Source of the DNA: Bisporella sp. PMI_857 | Taxonomy: Eukaryota; Ascomycota; Leotiomycetes; Helotiales; Helotiaceae | Direction: 5' to 3' | Assembly (NCBI GenBank): GCA_021307315.1 | Contig: JAJSPD010000015.1 | Span: forward strand, 124,001-188,000 | Length of the DNA: 64,000 bases | In this document: positions 11,900-24,179 of the stretch, piece by piece | How positions within the stretch are numbered: the stretch's first letter is position 1 | How the letters are laid out: every line of letters starts with the position of its first letter | Program-made: the position numbers and the translations under genes | Notes under the pieces: generated by a model | Seen by the model: only the letters and a program-made list of their open reading frames with translations | Database searches by the model: none | What the model was told of the DNA's origin: nothing

Positions 11900-13372
11900 T
11901 CAGTGGGCCGTGGGTGGATTCGGATAGTAGAACGCAGCGACAGCGATATTGATATAGATGATTACGCAGAGCGATCCTTCTAAGTAATTCGACTTTTGGT
12001 CCCTCAAGAAGTTGCCTACCACGAGAATGGCCAGAATCAAGACTACAACGTTGAATAATGAGAAATTAAAGTCCATAGGTTTGTTCAGACCCCAGCCAAC
12101 AAGCACTACAAGAGGTCCATTGAAGAGCGCCGTCTGGATAGTGGCTCCAAGAACGTGTGCAAGCGCCATATTCATCTGATTGTCCCAGGCCTCGTCTATA
12201 GCGGTAAGATGCTCTGCGAATTTCTCTACCAAAGGAACAAGAATCAAACCCACAAAACTGTCAGAGATATGCCTCTCTTCAACAATATAGTGGATCTGCT
12301 CAACTAAGCTGATGGAAATGATGGTGACCAGAGTGATAGAAACTGCTAAAGCGATAATGCATTCCGTGAAAGTGAGCTTGGCTTTACGAAGATCCTTGTG
12401 TCGGTCCAAGTCCTTCTGCTCATCTGCTTCAAAAATCTTGTCGTAGATGCCTTCGTGAGTGCGCATCTGGAACCACACGTAGATAGCATAAGATACTATG
12501 AGAAGAATCGCTGTTACTCGAGAAACCGATAGAACTTTATCCGCCAGTCCCTCTTCTGTCAGATTCTCTCCAAAGTCGGACGCAAGCGCTGCACGGAAGG
12601 CGGCCGGAATGATAAGGCCAAATCCCCTACAATGGGGTCAGTGGCCCGCCGTAGTCAGGGAATTGTGATGAACTTACGCTGTAAGAAGCAGATCACTACC
12701 AACCTCACCAAGCACCTCGTCGAAAGTCTGCTCATCATGGCGAAGTCCACCTACAGCAAAGCACATGCCCAGACAAAGTAATTGAGTGGCCAGAATAGAC
12801 CCTAGAATTGCAGCTTGAATAACCTGAAACTGATTATCCGTGATCAAAACCATGAACATGACAATCTCAACCACGGATCCTAGCGTAGTTTCCAGCAACA
12901 CTCCAAATACTTTATGCAGCTTCCGGGATAACTCTTGGCCAGCAAAGCCAATAAGATTGGCACATGGGATCATGGCGATATAATTCAAAATGAAGATCCA
13001 AAGATGGAGATCATGGCGTGTGTATCGAACCACAATGGCAGCAGGTACAAAGGGCCAGAGGATATTGCACAGCAGAGAAAACCGACTCGAAGATTTCCAG
13101 CAGATTCGAAGGAAATGAATTGGGTGTATGCCTTTCCTGCCACTTTCTCCTTCCGGCTGTATACCCGGCGTTATCTTGTGCCCATTGTGATTGAGTCCAC
13201 TGCCTGCGGTGGGGAGGATCTGCTGGTTCGAGGTGTCTTGGAAGATATTGGGATTCCCAGACCCGGATCGACTACGACTGTGCTTCATTTCGAGATTATA
13301 TGGTGTGCTCTTCTCCTCGTATCGCCGAGTGCGAGGCCCGGTACGAGGTTGTCGGCGTGTGAAGAGGCCCAT
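11900..13372 (-). CDS. CAX-type (Ca2+:cation antiporter) membrane protein, divergent VCX1-like
   Basis: A 473-aa member of the CaCA/CAX exchanger superfamily, typically vacuolar Ca2+/H+ antiporters. Exons 13372-12678 and 12626-11900 are joined by a 51-nt intron (gtaagt...tgtag) in phase 2, inside the continuous segment LLLTA-GFGLIIPAAFRA. A cytosolic N-terminus of about 95 basic/Ser-rich residues is followed by about 11 hydrophobic segments. VCX1-like landmarks include IPAAFRAAL, the DSFVGLILVPLV stretch before the second repeat, and VGWGLNKPM near the end. Oddly, the first signature repeat reads GSVVE instead of GNAxE, and the second reads EKFAEH instead of GNAAEH. The acidic Glu is kept but the Gly-Asn is lost in both. 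Transport activity or ion choice may therefore differ from VCX1, which is inference. No upstream exon is evident. Confidence 0.88.
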
Positions 13373-14847
13373 TTCGACTTGATCTGAGGTAGGCGCTGGC
13401 GAGTATTGAGGTAGTGGTGGTTTCCTAAGGTTGTGCCGCTTGTGAGAGTACTAAGTGAAGATGAATTGGGCAGGCAGATGATCGCAAACTGCAACAATCA
13501 ACCAAAGGAAGAGACTCCTCACTCCTATGCGTGATTCACAACAATTAAAGAATAGATGAAGTCCGAATAAGAGAAAGGAGAGCATAATGACGAGGAGGAG
13601 CACTATGAAACTTGGCTCGTCCTGCATCGCCAACCCACAGCCTGTCGCTTGGCCACCGCGCCGTGTGGCCGGAAGCATGCATAATTCATCTCAGACAGCG
13701 AATGGCATCAGCCTATCTAGGGCCAACTCAGCAGCTGTTCTGGACCCTTTTTTTAAATGGACATTTCGCTATCACGATGAAGCGGGATATGTTGTTGTTT
13801 TGCTTTTGTCACAGGGGAGGATCTCTGGGCAACAAGTCCAAAAGGAAAGCTTGCTTTTGCGTTAGCTCATTCTAGGCGCTTGGCATTCTTCTAGCTATAG
13901 TAAAGTATACCCAGTATCGTTTTTCTCTTCTTTATTCAACAACCACACTGGCATCTCTACTATAATTTGTCACGTATTCTCAAAATTATCCCTTTCAGCT
14001 GCCTTCTTTTGCTCGCAATCTCGAGATGGCGATGTCATGGTTTCTTCCAAATCTTGCTTTCTGCAGGTCGCGAGCCGCCAAGTCACACTTACATCTCTGG
14101 GCCTACGTAGAACACGCTGCTTCCCAGTCTTGGAGCTGGCTGGTCCAAGCGAACACAACGTGCGAATCTCGGTCCAAGCATCTGTCATGGCGTTGGCATC
14201 CGATAAGGGTCACTTGGAATGCCTGTATCGATTATTAGACGAGGTAAGGGCTGATGGTAAGGAACTTTGGGAGCAAGTTGTTTCTTCCAGGGGCCTCCTC
14301 AGACATCACGTTCAGATGAAACATGCAATGGAACTCACAATTCTTGCTTCGACATTTTTCTCGTTTTAATGGGCAATCCATGGGAAAATTAAAAATACTC
14401 AATTGCAATAACTTATTAGATTCCTCTAGGTTGAGGCGAGAAAAATATTACAGCCTATTACACCAAGCTCCCTATTCTCAATGTATTAGAAGCGTCGATT
14501 TATAAATTTCCGCAGCCACAAACTCGAATTATAGTTTGAGCGAGCATTCTAATGTTCAGTATTTAGTATACATTGCTTGTAGTCTTCAACGGTAGCTTAC
14601 GACCAATGTATAAATTTTTATAGGACTCAGTCCAACTCTGTGTTGGCTTTCTTATTTTGTTCAACGGGGCATCTTTGGCGATCAATTTTGCCCTCTTCGT
14701 TTTAGCATTCTCCATTCCGTATTCTGTGTCCAACGTCTTTCTCAGCTCAATCTCTTTCAACCCCCAGCTCATTCAGAATCCAAGAATGGTGAAATTAAGC
14801 GCGACCTGCCATACCATTTTCATTGCTCCAGTATATGTACCAACAAC
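13373..14847. other. Intergenic, no gene supported
   Basis: A hydrophobic minus-strand frame (13451-13678) and plus-strand frames at 13587-13875 and 14037-14369 lack family motifs. The hydrophobic one overlaps the likely 5' leader of the CAX gene and is treated as chance. Confidence 0.45.
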
Positions 14848-16447
14848 CTAATCTCTCACATCCGAGGAAAACGGGTTGATGAACTCGCGAGAGGCTTGCT
14901 CATACGCAACTCCCCCCACCAATCGTGATCTAGTGGCGGCATCACTGGTTTTTTCCATAGCCAGCGTATCGAATCGGTTATTGAAGACTGCTATTGGTAT
15001 CGAGATCCCCCAAACCGACCCAAAACTTCGGAGAAAGGACCACGGCGCTGTGGAAGCCGCTACATCTGACTCAGGAAGCTCGGCCTGTGCTGTTGGGAGT
15101 AAGGGCGTGATCCTAGGCCGATACCTAGAGCAGCGATGATTTGAGACCCGACCCAAGCGCCCATACTCGCGGAGGAGTCGAGGAGAGTAAAGAGACCGGC
15201 GCCAACGGTCACAAAGGCAAAACCAACAATCAAGGGCGGTTTGTAGCGGCCTATACCCGTAGTGAATGCTCCTGCCACAATCGCGAATGGGACGCTGAGA
15301 ATGACAGTAGGCAATAACTGAACGCCTAATCTAGTTGGAGTACTTCCAAGAACGCTCTGGAAATAAACGATCCAGTAGGCCAGGGTGCCATGGGGGAAGA
15401 TAGTCACGAAGGCGAGGAAAGAGGTCTGGTTAGTGAATAAACGTGGTGGTATCGTAGGTTCGATGCAAAATTTCGAGGCTTCATAGATATGGAAGGCGAT
15501 TATTCCAAGAAAACCAAGCACAAGAAGTGAAACAACTGCCATGATGACCATGGATAAGAGGGTCCGCTATACGTGAGGGCCAAGAAAACAGCAACAACAG
15601 AAGCTATGAGAAGGCGATTCCTCAGCTAGTCGATACGAGCCATTTTCTGCTTAAAGGTTATATCCTTGATATTTGACATGAAGGAAGAGCAGCATGAGGA
15701 TTAGAGATACACTGCATATTGGTAGGCAGATATAAAAGACCCCTGCTACAGTCAGTGAATGATAAATACGATAGCTCAGACCACTTACATCGCCAGGTAA
15801 CTCGGTCTACAAACACTCCCCCAACAAACGGTCCTATCAAGGAGCCTACCGTAAAAACAGTATATTTTAACCCAATGAAGTCGCCTCTCTTCCGAAGATG
15901 GACAAGATTGCAAACGATCATATCAATCATGACGTTGACGCCACCTAATCCCATACCAAGGGCGACCGCCACCATGGTGGGCCAGCGACAACCGAACACA
16001 TTGGCAAATTGTCCATACAGAGGTCGCACAGCGGTGCTTGTCAAGAAGAAAGCATTGACGAATCACACATATACCTTACCGGCATCAAGATTATGCGATA
16101 TTGTTGGAAGGGCACTCGACGTGGTGGTTGCCTCGACCTGAATCGCTTAAAGTTAGCAAATATTTAATACTACGGGAAGACAGTTACGGGCATCATCTTG
16201 TGAGTTTTATGACCAGTTGGAACAACTCACTGGCAGTTAAAAGAGATGTGACTGCGAGGGAAAGGAAAATAATCCAGAAGCGCCACCCGAGGAAAGCATC
16301 ATCTTTGTCAACAGAATCACTCTCTTTAAGTTCTTGGCCTTCCGGATCAGCCTTGTTGGGACTTCGCCGGGGCAGTTTCTCTGTTTCAATAACATTTGTT
16401 TCAGCAGAACAATTGCTTGTTTGTGGGTCCTTACTCGAACATGTCAA
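14848..16447 (-). pseudogene. MFS (DHA2-type) drug/toxin efflux transporter pseudogene
   Basis: Relic of a 14-TM major facilitator of the kind found in secondary-metabolite clusters. Family segments appear in order from 16447 downward: an acidic N-terminus, TM1 (FWIIFLSLAVTSLL), VEATTTSSALPTI, PLYGQFANVFG, the loop RKRGDFIGL, the motif-C-like GSLIGPFVGGVFVDRVTWRW, later TMs, and a C-terminus with AELPESDVAAST and FGSVWGISIP. One original intron still reads correctly at the TWRW|VFYI junction (gtaagt...gtag-cag). Lesions: no in-frame ATG at the start; TGA at 16063-16065 where YVWF is expected; a frameshift near 15655; TAG at 15626-15628 where RIDW is expected; another shift near 15115. Two Trp-to-stop changes are G-to-A on the coding strand. 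Only the TAG has the CpA-to-TpA context of repeat-induced point mutation. Confidence 0.9.
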
Positions 16448-16891
16448 CAGGTCTCGGCCGTACCTTATCAGCGGAATCTCCCCATTTGCGGCTTCTGTTT
16501 TTTGACGTGGCTGATATAGATGACTTTCTGCCTCAGCTCTTAGCTAAAACATTCTGCGCTTTTTCTATGCTGGCTTACTAGAGATATTACGGAATCAACT
16601 CTGGATTTTCGAGCTAGAGTAGCGATATGAAAGTGACTGTACTCTCACTTCTAGAATCCGCCCTTCCGAACAGACGAAATGCTCGACTGAGCACGCGACA
16701 ACGATCAGTGACTTTGATGCCACTATTTCGATGGCTTCTAATGGTTTGAAGGTTCAGCCGTGACTAATGGTGAGAAATGGTAGTAACTACTATCTCGCAG
16801 CTTAGATATTAACAAATCTGATGATTGCAATGTCCGTGTCAAGCTTTCATATTCGTGTCTATTCGCGATCAAATCAGCACCAACAACATAC

Positions 16892-19060
16892 TTGCATCTA
16901 TGCATTAGATCTCTTGTTGAGGATGCTCATCGCAAAGTACTAACTTTTTCTACATTTCCAGAATCCATCATAGAGATTCTAGAATTCATGAGCGCGCCTA
17001 TCAACTATTATGTTGGCAAGGAAGCTCAACTACTGTCGACGCTTGTTGGTTTTCTGGTCGTACGAGAAATCCTACATATAGACCCCGCAAAATATATCTT
17101 AATTTATAGTGATGAAGTTCACCTTGTAGACATACTACAACAACTCCTACAACATGGCCGAACAATAACTTTCACTACGCCAAACCTGCCAAACCATACT
17201 TCGGAGAGCTCTGTCATACAGATATATCAACTTTCAACTCAAAGAGATATTGACAAACGTTTCTCATCCAATATATTGGCATTCATAGACTTTACGTGGG
17301 ACAAAGATGATACTGTTGGTACTAAAATCGCCCAAATCTTGCTGTTATCTTGCTAAAAACACTCACCAAACGAATATTTTAAGCGAGAAGTCTGCTAAAT
17401 TGTGCAAGCAAGCGCAATAAATTAGAAAGTCTCCTACTGGCTATGTCTACTTTATCACAAACCTTGTGCCCCTTACACACGATGTCTCTTCCATTAATAC
17501 CGCCTCAAAATATACGCTCAGCTGCGATGTCAAATGGTTTCCTAACATTCGTTGACTGGAAATCCGATCTTCTACCTTTCCAGCTTAAGCCGATTAATCC
17601 TACAAACATATTCCGTGGAGACAGAACATATCTCCTCGTTGGGTTGACAGGGGAACTCGGCCAAAGCCTCTGCCGCTGGATGGTTGTTAATGGTGTCCGT
17701 CATGTTGCTCTTTCTAGCTGGTCACCTCAAGTAGGACTTAAATGGCAACAAGAACTACGAAACAAAGGTTCAAGGGTCTCTATTGAGACTATGGATGTAG
17801 CTGACAAGAATGCTTTAATACGACTTAAGCTCAGGCTTCAAAATTCTTGGCCACCGATAGCCGGAATCTCGAATGGTGCAATGGCGCTTTCAGATTCTTC
17901 ATTCAATAATATGAGCTTGAAGCATTAGAGATGGTACTAAAGCCCAAAGTCAAAGGCATTGCGAATATTGATGAGGTCTTCCAAGATGAAGACTTGGACT
18001 CTTTTTGTAATGTTCTCATAACTTGCATCTGTGATCGGAAACCCAGGACATGCCAATTATGCTGCTGCCAATATGGTAATATATATGAGCACCTCATTCT
18101 CTCTCTAATAAGCTAATTGTTAGTATAGTCCATGGTGTCTTTGGCAGAGCAGAGAAGAAAAAGAGGATCTGCTGCTTCCGTAATTGATATTGGTATGATA
18201 ATTGGCATTGGTACTTAACCAGAAGTGGACGCTCGACAGGAGATAATTTGAGAAGGCAAGGTTTCACTGCAATTTCTGAACCTGAATTTCACAATACATT
18301 TGCAGAAGCCGTTCTGGCAGGGTACCCAATTTCACCGATCTCATCTGAAATCACTATGGGTTTGCGAAACTCCTTAGGCCAGAAAAAACCGCACTGAGGT
18401 CGGAACCCAAATGTTTTCTCATGAGTTAGTCACAGAACTTAAGGCTGCTGAATCATCGCCAGAAAGCCAATTCTTTCTGAGGGAGCGCTTAAGGGCAGCA
18501 AAACAAGCATCTGATTTCGACGCGATTTTGAGACAAGCGTTTATTTAGCATTTTAATATGATCCTACAGTCTGGCTCAACGTCAATCGACATAAGAGACC
18601 AGTGATTGAGCTCGGTATTGGCTCTCTGATGGCGGTTGAGATTCGATCCTTGTTCTTGAAGGAGTTGGATATCGGATATCCAGTTTTAAGGATTCTTGGA
18701 GGTGCATCAGTGACTGGGTTGTGCGAAGAGGCGGCGAACAAGTCTTTTGCACGAGAGGTGACTGCAAAACCTATAATCAACGATGGTTCGTCCAAAATTG
18801 GCTCGAATGAGGATACAGCATCATATTCTAATGGTACAGGATATGCTGATAATGCAACAGCGCTGACGGTCAAAACTAGTGACAATAAGACTCATTGTCC
18901 CCATGAAAAAGGCAAAATCGATACTTACATAGCTTTCGTCAAGGTCCTAAAAAGAGTGGTGCCATTATCGCACGAACAGGCTCGAGTTTGGTTCTTGACA
19001 GAATGCTTGAATGATCCCACAATCTATAATTGCACGGCCCACTACCGTATCCCTCCATAA
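16892..19060 (+). pseudogene. Highly reducing PKS (or PKS-NRPS) 3' relic
   Basis: Remains of the C-terminal half of an iterative type I polyketide synthase. Segments in order are: an ER-KR linker (16892-17356), an NADPH-binding ketoreductase core TYLLVGLTGELGQSL (near 17620-17660), PPIAGISNGAMALSD, GNPGHANYAAANM with the KR Tyr (near 18040-18075, other frame), SAASVIDIGMIIGIGY, ISEPEFHNTFAEAVLAG, and an acyl carrier protein around LGIGSLMAVEIRSLF (near 18610). After a linker comes PLSHEQARVWFLTECLNDPTIYNC, which looks like the first helix of an NRPS condensation domain. The relic stops at 19060. Lesions include stops at 17354-17356 and within SSLAS near 18020, plus repeated frame changes. KS, AT, DH, MT and most of the ER are absent upstream. 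With the MFS relic beside it, this is probably the ruin of a biosynthetic cluster. Confidence 0.88.
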
Positions 19061-20620
19061 TCTGAATTCTTGATAGATATAATCCCAAAATCGCTCATGC
19101 AATCTAAATATACTTTACTCCCGACAGACCTCGTCTTGCCAACACATCACTGCTTGTCATCGTGAGAACAGGCGAGTCACTTGATTGGCAAACCCCCCCT
19201 GCCCCCTTTTCCCCTGGATCACTAATCATGCTAAGCGAAAGCCTATTGTTCCACCTTAATTATTCTTCATGTTTGTTGCTTGCATTTACTTAGTTAGACA
19301 TTTAGCAAGGAAGGCCAAAATATGTTTTATATTGCCTTACTCTGGAGGGAAGAACCATTATCGTAGCTTTCTATATTCGCTGAACAATTCAAAAATGCCG
19401 ATTTGGCAATTTAAGTCTAAACTATCCATTTTGTAAATATCATGGTTCGAAAATAATCCTACGCTCCTGTCGGCTTGTGCGGCCGCCCCCATGATTCTAT
19501 TCCAACGTCCTCAAATCACGAAAAAAAATTAGGCTCTATTACCGATCCATAAAAACAAAACCAAGATGACCATTCTTAGGTCCGCGTCCTTCCTAACCGT
19601 ACTTCCGTCTTCTAGGAAGAACATAAAAACCGCATCAGATACACAGACCGGAATATCGACGATAACATGTGTAAACTTATGACAACAAGCCGAGCGCTCA
19701 AACGGGATGACCCAGGAACTATATCTGCACACCTGTGAACATGGAGCAAGTTCTGGACGAGGTCTTTGATGCTATGGAGCATTCGGACCGGCTTCACATA
19801 TATCACGGATGCTTCCAAGTTGGAAGATGATAAGCACTGACTACGAAACAATTATATCTGGCTTGTTTTGAAAACCAGAAGTTGTACTTGCACGAAATGA
19901 GACTCCAACATGAAACTGCTTTATATTCGCACAGCAAGTGAGTGCAGTATGTGGGCAGATACTAATAGGATTCGCTTAATTGGAAGCACGCTCAGCAGAT
20001 AACAGGCAGTCTCACAGTTCCGTGATGTATATGGTTTCACGACCCTTCAATTTCGCCTCCAGCCGGCCCCCCCCCAAAAAAGCAACAAAAGATCATAACA
20101 AGTCAATATAGATGCATAGTTAAGCTTCTGTATTTTAATGCTATACAAAATTCTCCTCATCTTCAACTTCTCAGCTATGCCTCTCATTTAGAGCTCAGTG
20201 GGACTTGAGCGTCCAAAATAACAGTACCGGTCCCTCCCAGAAACTCCCCTCTCTTATAGTTGTATACAAATTGATCTCAGCTTATCAATACTGCCTCAAT
20301 CTTGATACCTTTTCGAAATAAGATAAAATCCAATACCTGGGCCCATATCATTTTGTTCGGATTTCGCAGTATGCAAATTCCCAGTCGAGAGTTCGCATTG
20401 CACTAAAATTTGCCATAACTTAACACGGTCTCAAGCCCCAATTTCCGATCGGCGTTCACTTGACCTTGCTTCGTCAGCTGTCTGCAAGCAACCGACCTGG
20501 CAGCCGAGGGCGCGCTTATTATATAGGTATTTCGAGGGCATGTATGCTAAATTCATATCGACGTTCCCATATCTCGGGTGCAATCCCACTATTCGTTATG
20601 AAAACTTGCTTTTGGGTACC
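19061..20620. other. Intergenic, no gene seen
   Basis: AT-rich spacer between the PKS relic and the SS18-like gene. Short frames at 19529-19851 have no motif. A C9A6 homopolymer pair lies near 20066-20082. Confidence 0.5.
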
Positions 20621-22202
20621 TCATCCTTGCACTGGAGTAACTTGCGCAGGAGGCCCAGAGACTTGGTCTTGATTGTGCGCCAGGTCTGAGGCATTAGGTT
20701 CTTGACTTGTATTTTGAGTCGGATTCCCTCCAGCGTTCCCTGCCGCGGACGCAGGATTCGACTTTTGTTGAGGTTGCGCAATCGTCTGCCCAGGCTTCTG
20801 AATGGCGGCGCCTCCTTTATTTATGTCAACGCCTGGAAATAACTCCTGCAGACGAGTATAATGCCGAGCCAATAACTCTACTCTTTCTTTGTCATACTGG
20901 GTTACATCAAGCTTCTCATCCTTTTCCTTATCCTCGAGTTTGGTGGATGGCGAGGTTTGTTCAGATGTAGATTTGGAGGTAATAGTTGGCGCGGTCATGA
21001 TCGCTGGATGAGGCGGGATTTGGGAAGATGGCTTGTGAGATCTATCTGCAATTGCCGCGAGATATGCAAGGTTTGCTTGAAGGCGGCGCATACAACTAAT
21101 TTCGGTCAACATTATACGTATTAATATAAGGGATAATTCAACTCACGCAACATAGTCATTTGCAGCGGCCTTTGCCAGCGAAGACATATTAGCTGGGTTT
21201 ATAAATTCTCCAGCTTTCTCCTTCTCTGCTGCTTGTATAGCTTGAATGCGTGACGCTTCTAGTAATAGTTGGATGTTGATATCCAGAAGTAATGTGACAC
21301 GTTGTTTCTCTCTTGCTTCTGATTCTGGACTCATGGGCGGAGCTGCATTTCCTGACATTTGAGTTCCAGGAGGGAAATTTGGTGTTTGCGGTGTTGAGAC
21401 CATCGCTTGCGTCTGCTGATTATTCGGTGTCTGCATATGGGGTTGGTTGACATTCTGCGGAGTAGAGAACTGAGGCTGCGGGCCTGCATTTGGCGGAGTA
21501 TGCTGCCCAACACCACCGTATGGAGCTCTTGGATTCGGCGTTGATGACTGTGGAGGTGGGTGCATGCGATTTTGCTGCGGATTCATCTGTGAAACATTCA
21601 TCTGAAAGTTTGGCGCGCCAGAGGTGGCGGGCATAAAGTTCTGTGGCAGATTTGAAGATGAAGATGTTGGTATGCTTGTGCCGTATGGAGACGTAGTATA
21701 TGGGGTTTGGTATTGACCTACTAACGACGTCGTCAGTTTCGGAGGAGATACTGAGTGGCAGATGCTAGCAGAAGTTGTGAGATTGCTAAGATGGATGATG
21801 GCAGAGTGCAGTTTCCTTGGGCGGAAAACGGTAAGAGGTGCAGACATATACAAGTGGCAGCCACGAAAAGGCAGAGGCAGAGGGAGAGAAAGAGGAAAAG
21901 GAAAGCACAAACATACTCTGTCCGCCAGGCATCTGCGTCAAACCGCTATTCTGCATCATTCCCATCCCACCTGCATTTCCGCCCATGCCGGGGCTCGGCG
22001 CACCATATGGCAATGGTTGAGATTGCGCTGGGGCGCCATAAGCTTGCTGAACCTGCGCTTGAGGATTATACATCATCTGCTGAGGCTGCTGGCCTGGCTG
22101 TTGCTGTTGTTGGTGGGTATTCTGGGGCTGGCCTTGAGCTCCATTGGGATGGAATGGTTGCGAGCCGTTCCCAGGCCCGTAGCCATATGAAGGCGCATAC
22201 AT
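20621..22202 (-). CDS. Gln-rich SS18/SNH-domain protein (SSXT family)
   Basis: Predicted 443-aa nuclear protein from exons 22202-21917, 21717-21147 and 21095-20621; phases 1 and 2 are consistent at both joins. Introns: gtatgt...gttagtag (branch aactgac) and gtgagt...attag (branch gttgac). The first 230 residues are Gln/Pro/Gly/Asn low complexity, as in fungal 'glutamine repeat protein'. A conserved block then matches the SS18 N-terminal (SNH) domain: LLLDINIQLLLEASRIQ, a fungal insertion of about 35 aa, then CMRRLQANLAYLAAIADRS. Human SS18 and yeast Snf11 use this domain in SWI/SNF chromatin remodelling, so a coactivator role is likely. The second intron lies inside the domain, two residues before the diagnostic helix. 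An acidic/basic linker and a Gln/Asn/Pro-rich tail follow. Confidence 0.8.
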
Positions 22203-23001
22203 GGCACACTGGTGTAATGGGCTGGCTGCGATAGGCGACGTTTTGCCTACCAGGGCATGGCGTTGATTAAGGGTTCAGGGCATGCGCCGCAGGTGAACAC
22301 GATGACTTGGCCGGATTGTTTATGGTTCAGGGAACGCAAGATGAGGTTAGAGATATGGTTAGACAACAAGGGGGTTCTCGGGAGTGGTGGTCACTTGTGG
22401 TGATGAAGGTCGTGTTAGGGGGGACGGGACTGGGGAGTAAATTCATGCGGGAAGCCAGGAACAGCACAAGCGAGCCTGACCAGGGTCATTTCTAGGTGAT
22501 GAGTGGATGCGAACAGACAAGCCCGCTCCTCAACTGGCCATGCACAACATGACTCTCCAGTAAGGTAATTACGAAGCTGGCAATTGAACATGCCTGATCG
22601 ACAGTGGTGGGGGGAGGAGCACGAGTACCGAAGAGGGCGTTCAATCTTTGGAGGGAGGGGTATTAATGTCGAGATACACAACAAAATGCCACGCTATTGA
22701 GCATAACACGGTGTGATAAGGGATTTCTCACTATTCCCCCAGATCCTCGCTTTTGATGAAGCTCAATTCTAGCCTTGCGTGCGGAAGCTGTATCAGGGAG
22801 ACATGGAGAACGGGTGATGGAAGGCGTCCCAATCTTTTCGAAGATTGCAAGTTTACTTGCTTCCTCCGCTACAGCAGCAGCAGTAGTAATTGCAACATGG
22901 TATGCACCAGAATTCAGGCATCCATTTAGACTCCCGAGCCAATCTAAGACTGGTTTCATGATGCAAGTAAGAGGCAGAAATACATTTGCCCATATTCATA
23001 T
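22203..23001. other. Intergenic: SS18-like 5' flank and esterase 3' flank
   Basis: Contains the likely promoter of the SS18-like gene and the 3' end of the esterase. A 98-codon minus-strand frame at 22663-22959 has an Ala-rich stretch but no known motif and is not called. Confidence 0.5.
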
Positions 23002-24179
23002 CTACCAATAAGTAGCATACTTACTATCTCCTTTCACCACACTAACAAACTCCTTCGCTATCACCTCATCCACCCGCTCACTTGGATGTAACTCGTCGTA
23101 CCAGAAGAATTGACTCAGATTCGTTCCTGGCTGGATCGCACAGGGAGACCCTGCCAATTTACAAAGATAGTACTGTCCTGAGACGTTCGCAGGACTCGAC
23201 AAATACTTCTCTGGTGTATAATAGATATCTATCATCAATGAATGGGTATCGAATAGAGCAATTGACGCTCCCGGATAGCGGTTCGCGACCAAGACCTCGA
23301 ATGGTGTGCGGTACTCAAAGATGCTGTTCACTAAATTGGTATACTGTTTCATCTTACCGCTGACTTCAGAGGTGTTTGCTGGCTATATCATGTTAGTCTC
23401 GAAGACGTAATAAACAATGGACCTCTTACTTTGTCGACCCAGTAATGACTTGCAGCAAGCGTTCCTGGCACCTCTGGCATTCCATATAGAGGCGACAATT
23501 CTAATGGGGACAAGTTCATAAGGACAAAATGTCGTCCCCCGGTTTGGTAGATCTGATCAAATCGGTCAAAAATACAATCCACATAGTCTGGAATTGTCGA
23601 ATGATCTAAACTGCTATCCGTAAGGAAGGCTCCGTTCCCGAGGTCATTGGTCCCTATCCATATAGAGTAGACAGTATTATCTGATCTGCGGTTTGGATAA
23701 AATGTATTACTATGTGTCGACTTGTTGATATATTTTGTATCCGCCACAAAAGCATTGGCTTCATATACGACATCTGGAAATGGACCATAGATGCCAGCTA
23801 GATATCGATATATGATCTTATTGTCGCACACTGCCCCAGACACTGCATAATTGTATAATCTCGCCCCAGTGTAATTCGATACCCAACGTGGCCATGTAAT
23901 GCCTCCTCCTGGCGCAGAGGTGCTAGGAGGAAGGGTTGTACCTGGTGGAGGAGCTGTGCCATTGTGTTGGAAAAAATAGCCCAGGCGACTCTCGTCGGTG
24001 TAACTTTGGTATAATGTTAGAAGGTTGCTACCAGTACATGCTCATTCATACCTGTCTCCAAAAGCGACCAGATTGTCAAACTTCTTCACCCAATTCCTGC
24101 TTGCCGCTCCATGGCCATTAGTTGCTATGGTTGTCGCAACAAAGGTGGCAATGGTGGCCAGAAGATTGCTTAAATGCAT
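23002..24179 (-). CDS. Secreted GDSL/SGNH esterase (CE16-like acetylesterase)
   Basis: A 360-aa secreted SGNH hydrolase, probably deacetylating plant polysaccharide or oligosaccharides as in CE16; the substrate is inferred. Exons 24179-24052, 24003-23430 and 23382-23002 keep phase at both joins (gtatga...caaag; gtaaga...atatag). The N-terminus MHLSNLLATIATFVATTIA is a signal peptide. Block I FGDSY (nucleophile Ser43) is split by intron 1. Block II Gly is in AVSGAVCDN, block III is GTNDLG, and the catalytic pair DxxH is in WYDELHPSE near the C-terminus. Several N-glycosylation sequons (NYT, NKST, NVS, NLS) agree with secretion. All four SGNH residues are present, so it should be active. Confidence 0.92.

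Noticed and set aside
13451..13678. Hydrophobic 75-codon frame as a small membrane protein gene
   Set aside because: No conserved motif; it lies in the probable leader of the CAX gene and has no supporting signals.
720..19060. SDR, MFS and PKS relics as one dead cluster
   Set aside because: Apparently unrelated, mostly intact genes (RRM-like, metalloprotease, CAX) lie between the SDR and the MFS/PKS pair; only the latter two are adjacent.
22663..22959. 98-codon Ala-rich minus-strand frame
   Set aside because: No recognisable domain, in the 3' flank of the esterase; splice sites linking it to the esterase were not found.
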